Positions 35,338 through 43,503 of a stretch of 64,000 nt of DNA are shown one piece after another; within the stretch, counting starts at the first letter, position 1, and every line of letters begins with the position of its first letter. The position numbers and the translations under genes are program-made. This DNA comes from VGBV01 sp963780395 (GTDB lineage Bacteria; Actinomycetota; Thermoleophilia; Solirubrobacterales; 70-9): positions 62,001 to 126,000 of the forward strand of contig CAWABY010000006.1 in assembly GCA_963780395.1 (NCBI GenBank), written 5' to 3'. The notes beneath the pieces were generated by a model. It searched no databases. It saw only the letters and a program-made list of their open reading frames with translations, and was not told where the DNA came from.

Positions 35338-36573
35338 GTGAGCACCTTCGCCTTCCGGGCCATCGACGTCGCCGGGATTCCCTCGCGAGGCGAGGTCGAG
35401 GCCGACACCAAGGCTCAGGTCACCGAGCAGCTGCGCGACCGCGGCCTGATCGTCCTCGACGTCGAGGAGCAGAACGAGGCGATGAAGCTCGAGGGGGTCT
35501 TCGACCGCTTCAAGGGGATCGGCATGCGCGAGATGGCGATCTTCTCGCGCCAGTTCGCGACGCTCGTCGCCTCGGGCATGCCGATGCTGCGCTCGCTCTA
35601 CACGCTCGAGGACCAGACCGAGGACGAGCGCCTCGCGGCAGCGATCGGCAGCCTGCGCAAGGACGTCGAGGCCGGCAGCGGCCTGGCAGACGCGATGGAG
35701 CGCCAGCCCGAGGTCTTCGACCAGCTTTTCCGGTCGATGGTGCGCTCGGGCGAGGGCTCGGGCCGCCTCGACGAGGCGCTCGAGCGCGTCGCCTTCCATC
35801 TCGAGAAGCTGGACGCGCTGAAGCGCCAGATCCGCTCGGCGATGATGTACCCAGCCTTCGTGTTCGGGCTGGCGGTCGTGATCCTGCTCGTGATCGTCTC
35901 CTTCATCGTGCCGATCTTCGTCGGCGTCTTCGAGGACATCGCCTCGGAGAGCCCGGGGGAGAGCTCCGAGCTGCCGTTCATGACCCAGATCACCGTCGGA
36001 ATCTCGGACTTCATCAAGGGCTACTGGTTCATCTGGCTGCCGGGCCTGATCGGTGGCGGTTTCGCCTTCTCGCGCTGGAAGAAGACCGAGCGCGGTCGCT
36101 ACAGGTGGGACAAGATCAAGCTCAAGATCCCGGCCCACATCGGCGACATCGTGCAGAAGGTGGCGCTGGCGCGCTGGTCGCGCACCTTCTCGGGCACCGT
36201 CTCCTCGGGCGTGCCGATCCTGCAGTCGGTCAAGATCACCGGCCAGACGTCGGGTAACGCGCTTGTCGAGGAGGCCATGGACGACGTCTATGCGTCGGTC
36301 AAGAGCGGCGGCACGATCGCCCATCCGATCGAGCAGAACCCGGTCTTCCCGGCGATGGTCGCCCACATGGTCGCCGTCGGCGAGGAAACCGGCCAGCTCG
36401 AGCACATGCTGAGCAAGGTCGCCGACTTCTACGAGGCCGAGGTCGACGCCAAGGTGAAGGCCCTGACCTCGCTGCTGGAGCCGGTGATGATCTGCTTCGT
36501 CGGCGGCATCGTCGGCTTCATCGTGATCTCGATGTACCTGCCGATCTTCTCGCTGTACGACAAGATCCGCTGA
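35338..36573 (+). CDS. pilC: Type IV pilus inner-membrane platform protein PilC
   Basis: A 411-residue platform protein with two tandem GspF-type domains and three membrane spans. Domain 1 begins IFSRQFATLVASGMPMLRSLYTLEDQT and the first span is YPAFVFGLAVVILLVIVSFIVPIFVG. Domain 2 has RWSRTFSGTVSSGVPILQSVKITGQTSGN, then VGEETGQLEHMLSKVADFYEAEVD and the last span. It links the PilB and PilT motors to the pilin fibre. GTG 35338 follows the pilT2 stop by 3 nt. Confidence 0.95.
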   Translation: MSTFAFRAIDVAGIPSRGEVEADTKAQVTEQLRDRGLIVLDVEEQNEAMKLEGVFDRFKGIGMREMAIFSRQFATLVASGMPMLRSLYTLEDQTEDERLAAAIGSLRKDVEAGSGLADAMERQPEVFDQLFRSMVRSGEGSGRLDEALERVAFHLEKLDALKRQIRSAMMYPAFVFGLAVVILLVIVSFIVPIFVGVFEDIASESPGESSELPFMTQITVGISDFIKGYWFIWLPGLIGGGFAFSRWKKTERGRYRWDKIKLKIPAHIGDIVQKVALARWSRTFSGTVSSGVPILQSVKITGQTSGNALVEEAMDDVYASVKSGGTIAHPIEQNPVFPAMVAHMVAVGEETGQLEHMLSKVADFYEAEVDAKVKALTSLLEPVMICFVGGIVGFIVISMYLPIFSLYDKIR

Positions 36574-36580
36574 GGCGCCA

Positions 36581-36668
36581 CCAGGCCGCGCTCCTCATCG
36601 CAGCCGCTTGCGGCTGCGATTTGCGCTGGCGGCCGCCAGTGGCCCCGACTCATGGCGAAGTCGGTCAC
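36581..36668 (+). repeat. Interspersed three-palindrome intergenic repeat, copy B
   Basis: Between the convergent ends of pilC and the small minus-strand gene. Palindrome 1 (36597-36620) is an 11-bp perfect stem with a TT loop; its stem bases differ from copy A but remain fully paired. Palindrome 2 is GGCGGCCGCC at 36628-36637. Hairpin 3 (36645-36664) has stem CCGACT/AGTCGG around loop CATGGCGA. The distance between the centres of hairpins 1 and 3 is 46 bases in both copies. A bidirectional terminator role would fit this site. Confidence 0.65.
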
Positions 36669-37135
36669 AGGGCCGTGATCGACCCGTCGGGCCCGATCTG
36701 GGCGTTGTAGGCGGTCTGGGCGTCGCTCTGGAGGGTGGCGAGCCGGTTGAAGTCGGTCAGCTGGCTGAGCGGGACCCAGGCGCCGCGCTTTTCGATCTGG
36801 GCGGCCGAGATCGGCTCCGCGTCCAGCGCGCTGGCGGCGAAGACGACGGCGCAGCTGGCGCCCTCTGTGCCCGGGTCGGCGAGTTCGGCGCCGTCGTTGC
36901 TCAGGGTCAGCACCTGGACCTCGTAGTAGCCGTGTGAGCCGGACTGGTGCTGGCCGAACGCGAGCGCGGTCTGGTCGGCGTTCCAGCTCTCGATGCAGGC
37001 GGCCGGCGCGGGCTCGAACTCGCGCGGCTCACCGGAGCCGCGCAGCACGATCACCAACACGACGACCAGCGCCAGGACGGCCGCCAGGACCCCTGCGATC
37101 AGGAGGCGCCCGCGCGAGGTAGACGAACGTTGGAT
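36665..37135 (-). CDS. Single-span membrane protein, unknown, apparent ATC start
   Basis: About 156 residues. Starting at ATC 37135 the protein has a basic start (QRSSTSRGR), one strong membrane span (LLIAGVLAAVLALVVVLVIVL), then an extracytoplasmic domain with ACIESWNADQTALAFGQHQSGSHGYYEVQVLTL and ASCAVVFAAS; two cysteines are present. The first normal start (GTG 37060) lies within the membrane span and would cut it. There is no ATG, GTG or TTG between that GTG and the in-frame TAG at 37147. No family was recognised. It sits head to head with the pilin leader, inside the pilus locus. Confidence 0.65.
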   Translation of the reverse strand: MQRSSTSRGRLLIAGVLAAVLALVVVLVIVLRGSGEPREFEPAPAACIESWNADQTALAFGQHQSGSHGYYEVQVLTLSNDGAELADPGTEGASCAVVFAASALDAEPISAAQIEKRGAWVPLSQLTDFNRLATLQSDAQTAYNAQIGPDGSITAL

Positions 37136-37141
37136 TGCGGG

Positions 37142-37147
37142 AGCCTA
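37142..37147 (-). promoter_or_regulatory. -10 box upstream of the small membrane protein gene
   Basis: Minus strand TAGGCT, then CCCGCA, then ATC 37135. This is the same hexamer and the same 6-base spacing as at egtB. Confidence 0.5.
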
Positions 37148-37221
37148 GGCGTTTTTAGGGTTCTTGCTAAAGGCGCTCAGACGGTGGTCCGATGGAGCGG
37201 TCGTAAACAGAACTGCCAGCG

Positions 37222-37312
37222 CCACGGTGCAAAGGCAAACCCGTCGTGAGGCGGGGACGCAAAGCCAGCGGGGCTCTTTCGAAAGCGAGAGTCGGCCGGG
37301 CTGCCACCGGGG
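37222..37312 (+). ncRNA. c-di-GMP-I (GEMM) riboswitch in the pilin leader
   Basis: The leader of the first pilin gene carries the GEMM core: GCAAAGGCAAACC, a stem CCCGTC/GGCGGG closed by the GNRA loop GTGA, then GGGACGCAAAGCC. A second long stem-loop follows (37272-37300) and GGGCTGCC. The outer stem is CGGTG (37225-37229) paired with CACCG (37305-37309). This class binds cyclic di-GMP. About 65 nt separate it from the pilin ATG, with an AAAGGAG ribosome site. A TAGGGT box at 37156-37161 could be the promoter. The conserved core is seen; the direction of control (on or off) is not evident. Confidence 0.88.
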
Positions 37313-37376
37313 TCAAACGACACCGAGGGGAGCGACGGGGCGATGGCAGCGGCAATGGAAATCAAAGGAGATCCAA

Positions 37377-37814
37377 ATGCTGCAGAAGCTCCGTGAGCGA
37401 ATTGGGCGCGAGGAGGGTTTCACCCTCGTCGAGCTTCTGGTCGTGATGCTCATTCTGGGCATCCTGGCCGCTATCGCCATCCCGTCCTTCTTCAACCAGA
37501 GGGACAAGGCACGTGACGCCGACTCGAAGTCGGCGGTGCGTACCGCTCAGACGGCGATGGAGACGTATGCAACCGACAACGGCGGCTTTTACACTGGTGC
37601 TAACGCCGCCGACCTGCGCAACATCGAGGGGACGCTGAATAACGCCAACCTGGCGCCGGCGCCCGTCGTTGCTGCGGATTCCTACACGGTCAGCGTTACC
37701 TCGGATACGGGCAATGTGTTCAACATCACCCGTAACGCTCCAGGTACCACCAGCCTGACCTGTACGACCACAGGCAACGCCGGTTGTCCGACGGACGGGA
37801 CCTGGGGCGACTAG
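37377..37814 (+). CDS. pilA: Type IV pilin, copy 1 (riboswitch-controlled)
   Basis: A 145-residue prepilin. A 14-residue basic leader ends in Gly before the FTLVELLVVMLILGILAAIAIPSFF helix, with the conserved Glu at position 5 of the mature protein. A globular head follows with RDADSKSAVRTAQTAMETYATDNGGFYTG. The head ends in TYTVSVTSDTGNVFNITRN and a Cys pair (LTCTTTGNAGC). ATG 37377 has a near-perfect AAAGGAG site. The frame is open further upstream through the riboswitch, but that is not coding. A strong terminator lies downstream, so it can be transcribed alone as the main pilin. Confidence 0.93.
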   Translation: MLQKLRERIGREEGFTLVELLVVMLILGILAAIAIPSFFNQRDKARDADSKSAVRTAQTAMETYATDNGGFYTGANAADLRNIEGTLNNANLAPAPVVAADSYTVSVTSDTGNVFNITRNAPGTTSLTCTTTGNAGCPTDGTWGD

Positions 37815-37826
37815 CCCATCTCTCGT

Positions 37827-37840
37827 CTGACGTACGTCAG
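37827..37840. promoter_or_regulatory. Perfect 14-bp palindrome after pilin 1
   Basis: CTGACGTACGTCAG, just after the pilin 1 stop and before the terminator. It could be a protein-binding site or an additional mRNA 3' structure. No regulator is suggested by the sequence. Confidence 0.35.
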
Positions 37841-37850
37841 GACGCAGTTG

Positions 37851-37887
37851 CGGAGGGCGGGCCTGAGGCCCGCCCTCCGTTCTTCTG
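37851..37887 (+). terminator. Intrinsic terminator after pilin 1
   Basis: A 13-bp perfect GC stem (CGGAGGGCGGGCC with its complement, loop TGA; 37851-37879) followed by a T-rich run (TTCTTCTGT). It separates the riboswitch-pilin unit from pilin copies 2 and 3. Confidence 0.8.
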
Positions 37888-37942
37888 TCGAGACGGCGGC
37901 GGCCAGTGCATTTGGCGGGCCGGTGGAGCCGATAGGACGATC

Positions 37943-38383
37943 ATGCGAGCCAGGACGCGACGCATCCGAGGGGACGAACGGGGCTTCACCATGGTGGAGC
38001 TGGTCGTGGTGATCTCGATCATCGGCCTGATGTCCGCGATCGCGGTCCCGGCCTACTTCCACTACCGCGACCGCGCCCGCGACGCCCAGGCGACCGCGGA
38101 CGCCCGGGCCGCACAGGGCGCGGCGCTCGAGATCGGCCGCGACAACGGCGGCCGCTACAACGGCCCCCACGGGGTCACCGTGGCCCGGATCGTCGCGATG
38201 GAGCCGGCGCTCGACAAGGTCGATCTGACCGTGCCGCTGGTCCTGCCCGAGACGGTGACGGTGCGCGTCCAATCCGACACCGGCAACACTTTCGACGTCA
38301 GCCAGGACGGGGACGGCAACGTCGATCTCACCTGCGCCAGCGCGGACGACGCCGGCTGCCCGGCCGACGGGACGTGGGACTGA
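37943..38383 (+). CDS. Type IV pilin, copy 2
   Basis: A 146-residue prepilin. Leader RARTRRIRGDERG precedes FTMVELVVVISIIGLMSAIAVPAYFHYRDRARDAQATADARAAQGAALEIGRDNGGRYNG. The head shares TVRVQSDTGNTFDVSQDGDGNVDLTC....GCPADGTW with copy 3. ATG 37943 is used because it gives a normal 13-15 residue leader; the open frame upstream is not supported. Its stop overlaps the start of copy 3. Confidence 0.88.
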   Translation: MRARTRRIRGDERGFTMVELVVVISIIGLMSAIAVPAYFHYRDRARDAQATADARAAQGAALEIGRDNGGRYNGPHGVTVARIVAMEPALDKVDLTVPLVLPETVTVRVQSDTGNTFDVSQDGDGNVDLTCASADDAGCPADGTWD

Positions 38384-38805
38384 TGTCCGTCCGGCGCTCC
38401 GACGGCTTCACCCTGGTCGAGCTGCTGGTCGTGATGCTGATCATCGGCCTGCTCGCGGCGATCGCGGTTCCGGCCTTCTATGGGCAGCGCAACAAGGCCA
38501 GCGACGCGGACGCGAAGGTGGCCGTGCGGACCGCACAGACCGCCGCCGAGACGATCTTCGTCGACAACGGCGGGGCCTACGACGGCCCGGGCGGGGTCAA
38601 CGTCGCCAACCTGGTCGCCGCAGAGGAGACCCTCAGCGACAGCAACCTGTCCGTGCCGGCTGTCGCCTCCGGCGGATACACGGTCCGCGTCCAATCCGAC
38701 ACCGGCAACACCTTCGACATCACCCGCAACGTCGACGGCACCATCGACATGACCTGCGCCGTCCCGGGCGACGCGGGCTGCCCCCCCGACGGAACCTGGC
38801 ACTAA
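38383..38805 (+). CDS. Type IV pilin, copy 3
   Basis: A 140-residue prepilin with a short leader (SVRRSDG) before FTLVELLVVMLIIGLLAAIAVPAFYGQRNKASDADAKVAVRTAQTAAETIFVDNGGAYDG. The C-terminal YTVRVQSDTGNTFDITRNVDGTIDMTC....GCPPDGTWH is nearly the same as in copy 2 and similar in copy 1. So the three are tandem paralogues with the same Cys-bounded end. ATG 38383 overlaps the copy 2 stop. Confidence 0.9.
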   Translation: MSVRRSDGFTLVELLVVMLIIGLLAAIAVPAFYGQRNKASDADAKVAVRTAQTAAETIFVDNGGAYDGPGGVNVANLVAAEETLSDSNLSVPAVASGGYTVRVQSDTGNTFDITRNVDGTIDMTCAVPGDAGCPPDGTWH

Positions 38806-38929
38806 TGCCCGCGGGGACCAGCAGCCGTCTGACCCCCTTGCGCGGAAAAGTCATACGTACGGCCAGTGCCGCCCTCGCCAACGCCTGGCCAGGCTCAGGA
38901 TTGTGCCTGGCGCGCCGATAGCTAACCCC

Positions 38930-40303
38930 GTGAGCGGACCCGTGCCCCGTGAGGGGGAGAGCGCACGCAACCGGCTCGATCCGCGCGATCAGTCGGGCAT
39001 CGCCCTGGTCGAGACCCTGGTCGCGGCGATCCTGCTGGTGATCGTTGCCGTCGGCGTCTTCGGCGCCTTCGACGCGGCGACACGCTCGACGGCCGAGGAG
39101 CGCCACCGCGCCCGCGCCCACGCCCTGGCCCAGGCAGGACCTGTCGCGGATGCGGACGATGCGCATCTCCGACCTCTCGAACCTGAACCAGACGCGGAAC
39201 GTCGAGCCAGGACGGCCAGACCTACACAATCCACTCCCTCGCCGCAGTACCAGACGGACGCGACCGGGACCCAGTCGTGCGAGACGGGCACCGCTGCGGC
39301 CGACTACATCAGGATCAGCTCGACGGTCACCTGGTCCAGCATCGGCACCCGGCCGCCGGTCTCGCGGCGACCCTGGTGGCGCCGCCGAACGGATCGATCT
39401 CGGCCGACAGCGGCTCGCTGGCGATCCAGGTGGTCGACTCACAGGACATCGGCGTGGCGGGCATCGGGCTCGCCGGCAGCGGCGCCGGCAGCTTCAGCGG
39501 CAGCACCGGCGCCAACGGTTGCGCGATCTTCGGAAACCTGGCCGAGGGCGACTACACGCTGACGCTGTCGGGGTTCGCGTCGGGCCTGGTCGACAAGGAC
39601 GGCAACCCGCCAGGATCGATCACGACCAGCGTCGTCGGCGAGAGCACGAACACGGTCGTGCTCCAGTACGACAACCCAGGCGAGATCGAGGCCAGCTTCA
39701 CCACGCCCGCATACGAGCGGCACCGTCGTCCCCTCCACCGCCGACTCGCTGATCACCTTCAACACCGGGATGACGTCCTCGCGGGTGTTCCCGCCGACGC
39801 CCGGGGCCAGGGTCGCATCGATCACGGCTAGCTCGATGTTCCCCTTCAGCTCCGACTACGCGCTCTACGCCGGCACCTGCGGCGGCGACAATCCGAATCC
39901 GCTCGACCTCGACCCGCCGCCGGCGCCGCTGGCGATCGCCAGCGTGCTGCTGCCGCCCGGCGGAAGCGAGGTGGCGACCGTGCAGCTGCCGGCGCTGCAC
40001 ATCACCGTCTACCAGGGCTCGACCACCGTCCAGCGCCAGGGCGTCCGGGGGCGACGATCAAGGTCCGCGACACCCTCTGCTCGAACTTCCTGCGCACCTT
40101 CACGGCCAACACGCAGGCCCAGCTGAACGACCCGGGCCTGCCCTACAGCGACTACTCGGTCTGCGCTCGACGGCCTGGTCGGCGGCGTCAACCGCCGCCG
40201 TACCCAGAACGTCTCGATGAACGACCCGCCCGACGTCACCGGAGGCCAGACGGTGAACGTCTTCCTCACCGGCGGCACCTCGCAGTCCGGGACCTGCCCA
40301 TGA
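38930..40303 (+). pseudogene. Minor pilin (PilV-like) with Ig-like repeats, frame broken
   Basis: Begins GTG 38930; leader then DQSGIALVETLVAAILLVIVAVGVFGAFDAATRSTAEE, a PilV/type II minor-pilin helix. Pieces then appear in other frames: LSRMRTMRISDLSNLNQT, then TDATGTQSCETGTAAADYIRISSTVTW. Next is a carboxypeptidase-regulatory-like beta domain (SLAIQVVDSQDIGVAGIGLAGSGAGSF..GCAIFGNLAEGDYTLTLSGFAS), and further on FNTGMTSSRVFPPTPGARVASIT. About six frame changes are needed (near 39135, 39205, 39245, 39345, 39710, 40050-40170). The protein order is preserved, so assembly indels are more likely than decay. Confidence 0.7.
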
Positions 40304-40996
40304 GCGGCCTGCGCGACCAGAGCGGATTCACCATGGCCGAGCTGCTGATGTCGATGGCGGTGTCGCTGGTGATTCTGACCGCGATCCTGGCCATGACCTC
40401 GGTCGCAACTCACAACCAGGACCGGATCGCGAGCCGCGTTGCAGCCAACCAGCGTGCCCGTCCCGCGCTGACGAACATGCTCGACCGCCTCCACTCCGCC
40501 TGCGTCGCACCGGGGATCGCCCCGATCAAGGCGGGCAGCAGCAAGCAGCTCGATCCAGTTCCTCTCTCAGCCGGGCTCCGCGGTCAGCCCGACGCCGAGC
40601 AAGTACGTGGTCACGCTTTCGGGCACCGCAGCTGACCGAGCAGCGCTTCGCAGCCACCGGCGGCGCGCCGCCGACCTGGACCTTCTCCGGCCGTCCCCAG
40701 CTCCACCCGCCAGCTGCTGACCGGGGTCGGGCCCGGCCAAGGTGGGCGGCACCACCGTGCCGCTGTTCCGCTACTACGCCTACAACGGCGGCCAGGTCTC
40801 GACGACGCCGCTGCCGACGCCGCTCAGCGCCGGCGACGCCGCGCTCGCCGTGCAGGTGGACATCGCGATGGCGGTCTCGCCGGGCGGCGGCCCCGTGGCC
40901 GACGCCAACACGCCGATCACGCTGACCGACTCCGCGACGCTGCGGCTGGAGCCGGCCAGCGAGGACAGCGCGGAGGTGAACCTGCCATGCGTCTGA
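40300..40996 (+). pseudogene. Minor pilin (PilW-like), frame broken
   Basis: ATG 40300 overlaps the preceding stop. The first frame has a short leader (SGLRDQSG), then FTMAELLMSMAVSLVILTAILAMTSVATHNQDRIASRVAANQRARPALTNMLDRLHSAC, typical of PilW. The frame changes near 40540-40560 and again near 40625-40735. The rest reads GGTTVPLFRYYAYNGGQ and VQVDIAMAVSPGG, ending at 40996. Joined length is about 230 residues. Confidence 0.65.
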
Positions 40997-42582
40997 TCAA
41001 GGCCTGCTGGGCAGGCTCGGCGCCGAGGAGAGCGGCTACACGATGATCGCCGTCGTCGGCGCCATCGCCCTGGTCACCACGCTGGTGGGCGCGGCCCTGG
41101 CGGCCACCAACGGCGACCTCAGCCTGACCCGGCGCGACCTCGACACGAAGCGGGCCTACGCGGCCGCCCAGGCGGGCATCGCCGACTACTCCTTCCACCT
41201 CAACAACGACAACGGCTATTGGGCCCGCTGCACCTCGGTGCCGGCGCCGCACGCCGTCAACCAGGTCGGCAGCACCAGCCAGAAGCGGCTGGTGCCGGGC
41301 TCGACCGACACGAGCTACGCGATCGAGCTGCTTCCGGCGACCGGGCAGTCCTCGTGCAGCACCGGCAACCCGGTGCTGACGATGCTCGAGGCGAGCCGGG
41401 CCGAACACGGGCTCCTTCCGGATCCGCTCGACCGGGTTCGCGCCCGGGGGTCGACCGCTCGATCGTCGCCACGTTCAAGCGCGCCAGCCTGCTCGACTAC
41501 ATCTACTTCACGCAGCTCGAGACCTCCGACCCGGTCACCTACGGGTTCGCAAACCCCTCGGCGGCGCTCACCGGCGCCTACTCGCAGTGCAGCAAGTTCA
41601 TCCGCGAGGGCCGCTACAGCCAGTCGATCCCCGGCACCAGCGGCCAGTTCTGCAACAAGATCGTGTTCGTCAGCGACGACAACATCAACGGTCCCCTGCA
41701 CACGAACGACGCGCTGATGATCTGCGGCACTCCGACCTTCGGGCGCACGGCCGCCGACGTGATCGAGGTCAGCTCGCCGCCGGTCGGCTGGACCGGCGAG
41801 TGCGGGGGCACCAACCAGCCCAACTTCGTCGGCCCCTTCGTGACCACTGCGCCGGTGCTGACCCCGCCGGCGACCAACGGCAAGCTGAAGACGATCGCCG
41901 GCCCGACCTACACCCGGAACTGCCTCACCAACATCACCCTGAGCGGCACCAACATGACGGTGCAAGTCGGCACCGGCACCCCCTCGACCTTCCCGTTCCC
42001 CACCGACGGCGTCTTCTACGTCGCCAACGGCAACTCCGCGTGCTCGGCCAACACCTGCTCGGCCAGCTACTCGCCGTTCACCGCGACATATCCGACTTCC
42101 TCGCAGTGCGGCAACGTGGTCGTGCGCGGCAGCTACTCGGGCCAGCTGACGATCGCGGCCGAGAACGACATCATCGTCGACGGCAACATCACCCGCTCGG
42201 GCCAGGGGCTGCTGGGCCTGGTCGCGAACAACTTCGTGCGGGTGAAGCACCCCTTCTCGGCCCAGACCGGCGTCCGGCAACTGCAACGGGGGGAGCAACG
42301 GCAGCGGCACGGTCTCAAACCTGCGTATCGATGCCGCCATCCTCGCCATCCAGCACTCCTTCATCGTCGATCACTACGACTGCGGCGCCGACGCTCGGCA
42401 CGCTCACGGTCAACGGCGCCATCTCGCAGAAGTTCCGCGGGCCGGTCGGCACCACCGGCGGCACCGGGTACTTCAAGAACTACAACTACGACGACCGCCT
42501 CCGCTACCAGGAGCCGCCGAACTTCCTCGACCCGGTCGAGTCCGCCTGGCACATCCAGCGCGAGACGCTCGACAACCCCTAG
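40987..42582 (+). pseudogene. Minor pilin/PilX-like protein with long beta-rich body, frame broken
   Basis: ATG 40987 overlaps the previous stop, and a frame change near 41010 leads into ESGYTMIAVVGAIALVTTLVGAALAATNGDLSLTRRDLDTKRAYAAAQAGIADYSFHL, a PilX-type helix. The long body has SKFIREGRYSQSIPGTSGQFCNKIVFVSDDNINGPLHTNDALMICGTPTFG and later NDIIVDGNITRSGQGLLGLVANNFVRVKHP, ending with FLDPVESAWHIQRETLDNP. Frame changes are needed near 41010, 41410-41450, 42275-42290 and 42370. Joined length is about 530 residues. Ordered, non-degenerate sequence suggests assembly indels. Confidence 0.65.
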
Positions 42583-42642
42583 GGCACTGATGACGCGTGC
42601 GGCGCTAAAGCGGTCTGCGCGCCTGGCCGAAGGTAATAGGCG

Positions 42643-43404
42643 ATGACCGCCCTGGCCCCCGTCGCCTTCGTCGGCGGCATGATCTTCGGAAGCTTCGCGA
42701 GCGTGGTCGCGCACCGCATCCCTCGCGGCGAGTCGTTCGCGACCGGGCGCTCGCGCTGCCCCGGCTGCGGGCACCAGATCGCCGCCTACGACAACGTGCC
42801 GGTGCTGTCCTGGCTGATGCTGCGGGGGCGCTGCCGCAACTGCGACGAGCGCATCTCGCCCCGCTACCCGCTGGCCGAGCTGGCGATGGCGGTCTCGTTC
42901 ACGGCGACGGTCGCCGTGCTCGGCACCGGCGACCCCGCCGAGCTGGCGCTGGGGCTGATCTTCTGCACGATGCTGGTCACGGTCACGCTCACCGACCTCG
43001 ACCGGCGCGTGATCCCGAACGCGATCCTGGGCGCCGCCGCCGCCGCGGCGATCGTGATCGTCGCCGCCAGCGATCCCTCCAGCCTGCCCGAGCGCGCGAT
43101 CGCCGCCGCCGGCGCCGGGGGCTTTCTGCTGCTGGCGGCGCTCGCCTACCCGCGCGGAATGGGAATGGGCGACGTCAAGCTCGCGGCGGTGATGGGCCTC
43201 TACCTCGGCAAGGCCGTGATCCCGGCGATGTTCGTGGCCCTCGTCGCCGGCGCCCTGGTCGGCATGGCGCTGCTGGCGCGGCACGGCTCCGCCGCCCGCA
43301 AGACGGCCGTGCCCTTCGGCCCCTTCCTCGCCCTGGGCGGGATCGTGGGGTTGCTGGCGGGCAACGAGATCCTCGACTGGTACCTCGACTCCTTCGTCCG
43401 CTGA
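42643..43404 (+). CDS. pilD: Prepilin peptidase PilD (A24 aspartic protease)
   Basis: A 253-residue integral membrane enzyme that cleaves prepilin leaders and N-methylates the new N-terminus. The cytosolic loop has the zinc tetracysteine CPGCG...CRNC. Catalytic Asp residues are in TDLDRR (VTLTDLDRRVIPN) and GMGDVK (YPRGMGMGDVKLAAVMG). Six to eight spans are visible. It should process the three pilins and three minor pilins encoded just upstream, which all carry Gly before the hydrophobic helix. Confidence 0.95.
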   Translation: MTALAPVAFVGGMIFGSFASVVAHRIPRGESFATGRSRCPGCGHQIAAYDNVPVLSWLMLRGRCRNCDERISPRYPLAELAMAVSFTATVAVLGTGDPAELALGLIFCTMLVTVTLTDLDRRVIPNAILGAAAAAAIVIVAASDPSSLPERAIAAAGAGGFLLLAALAYPRGMGMGDVKLAAVMGLYLGKAVIPAMFVALVAGALVGMALLARHGSAARKTAVPFGPFLALGGIVGLLAGNEILDWYLDSFVR

Positions 43405-43503
43405 GGCGCCCTGTGAGCCCCGAATTTCAATCCACAAAAGTTGGTATGGCGACTCGGGCCGCGGATACCGATGGAGTCATAGGACGCACCGAGGCTTAGA
43501 CGC

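Noticed and set aside
38930..42582. Programmed frameshifting in the minor pilin genes
   Set aside because: There are too many breaks, no slippery heptamers with pseudoknots at the sites, and the same kind of break occurs in unrelated genes.
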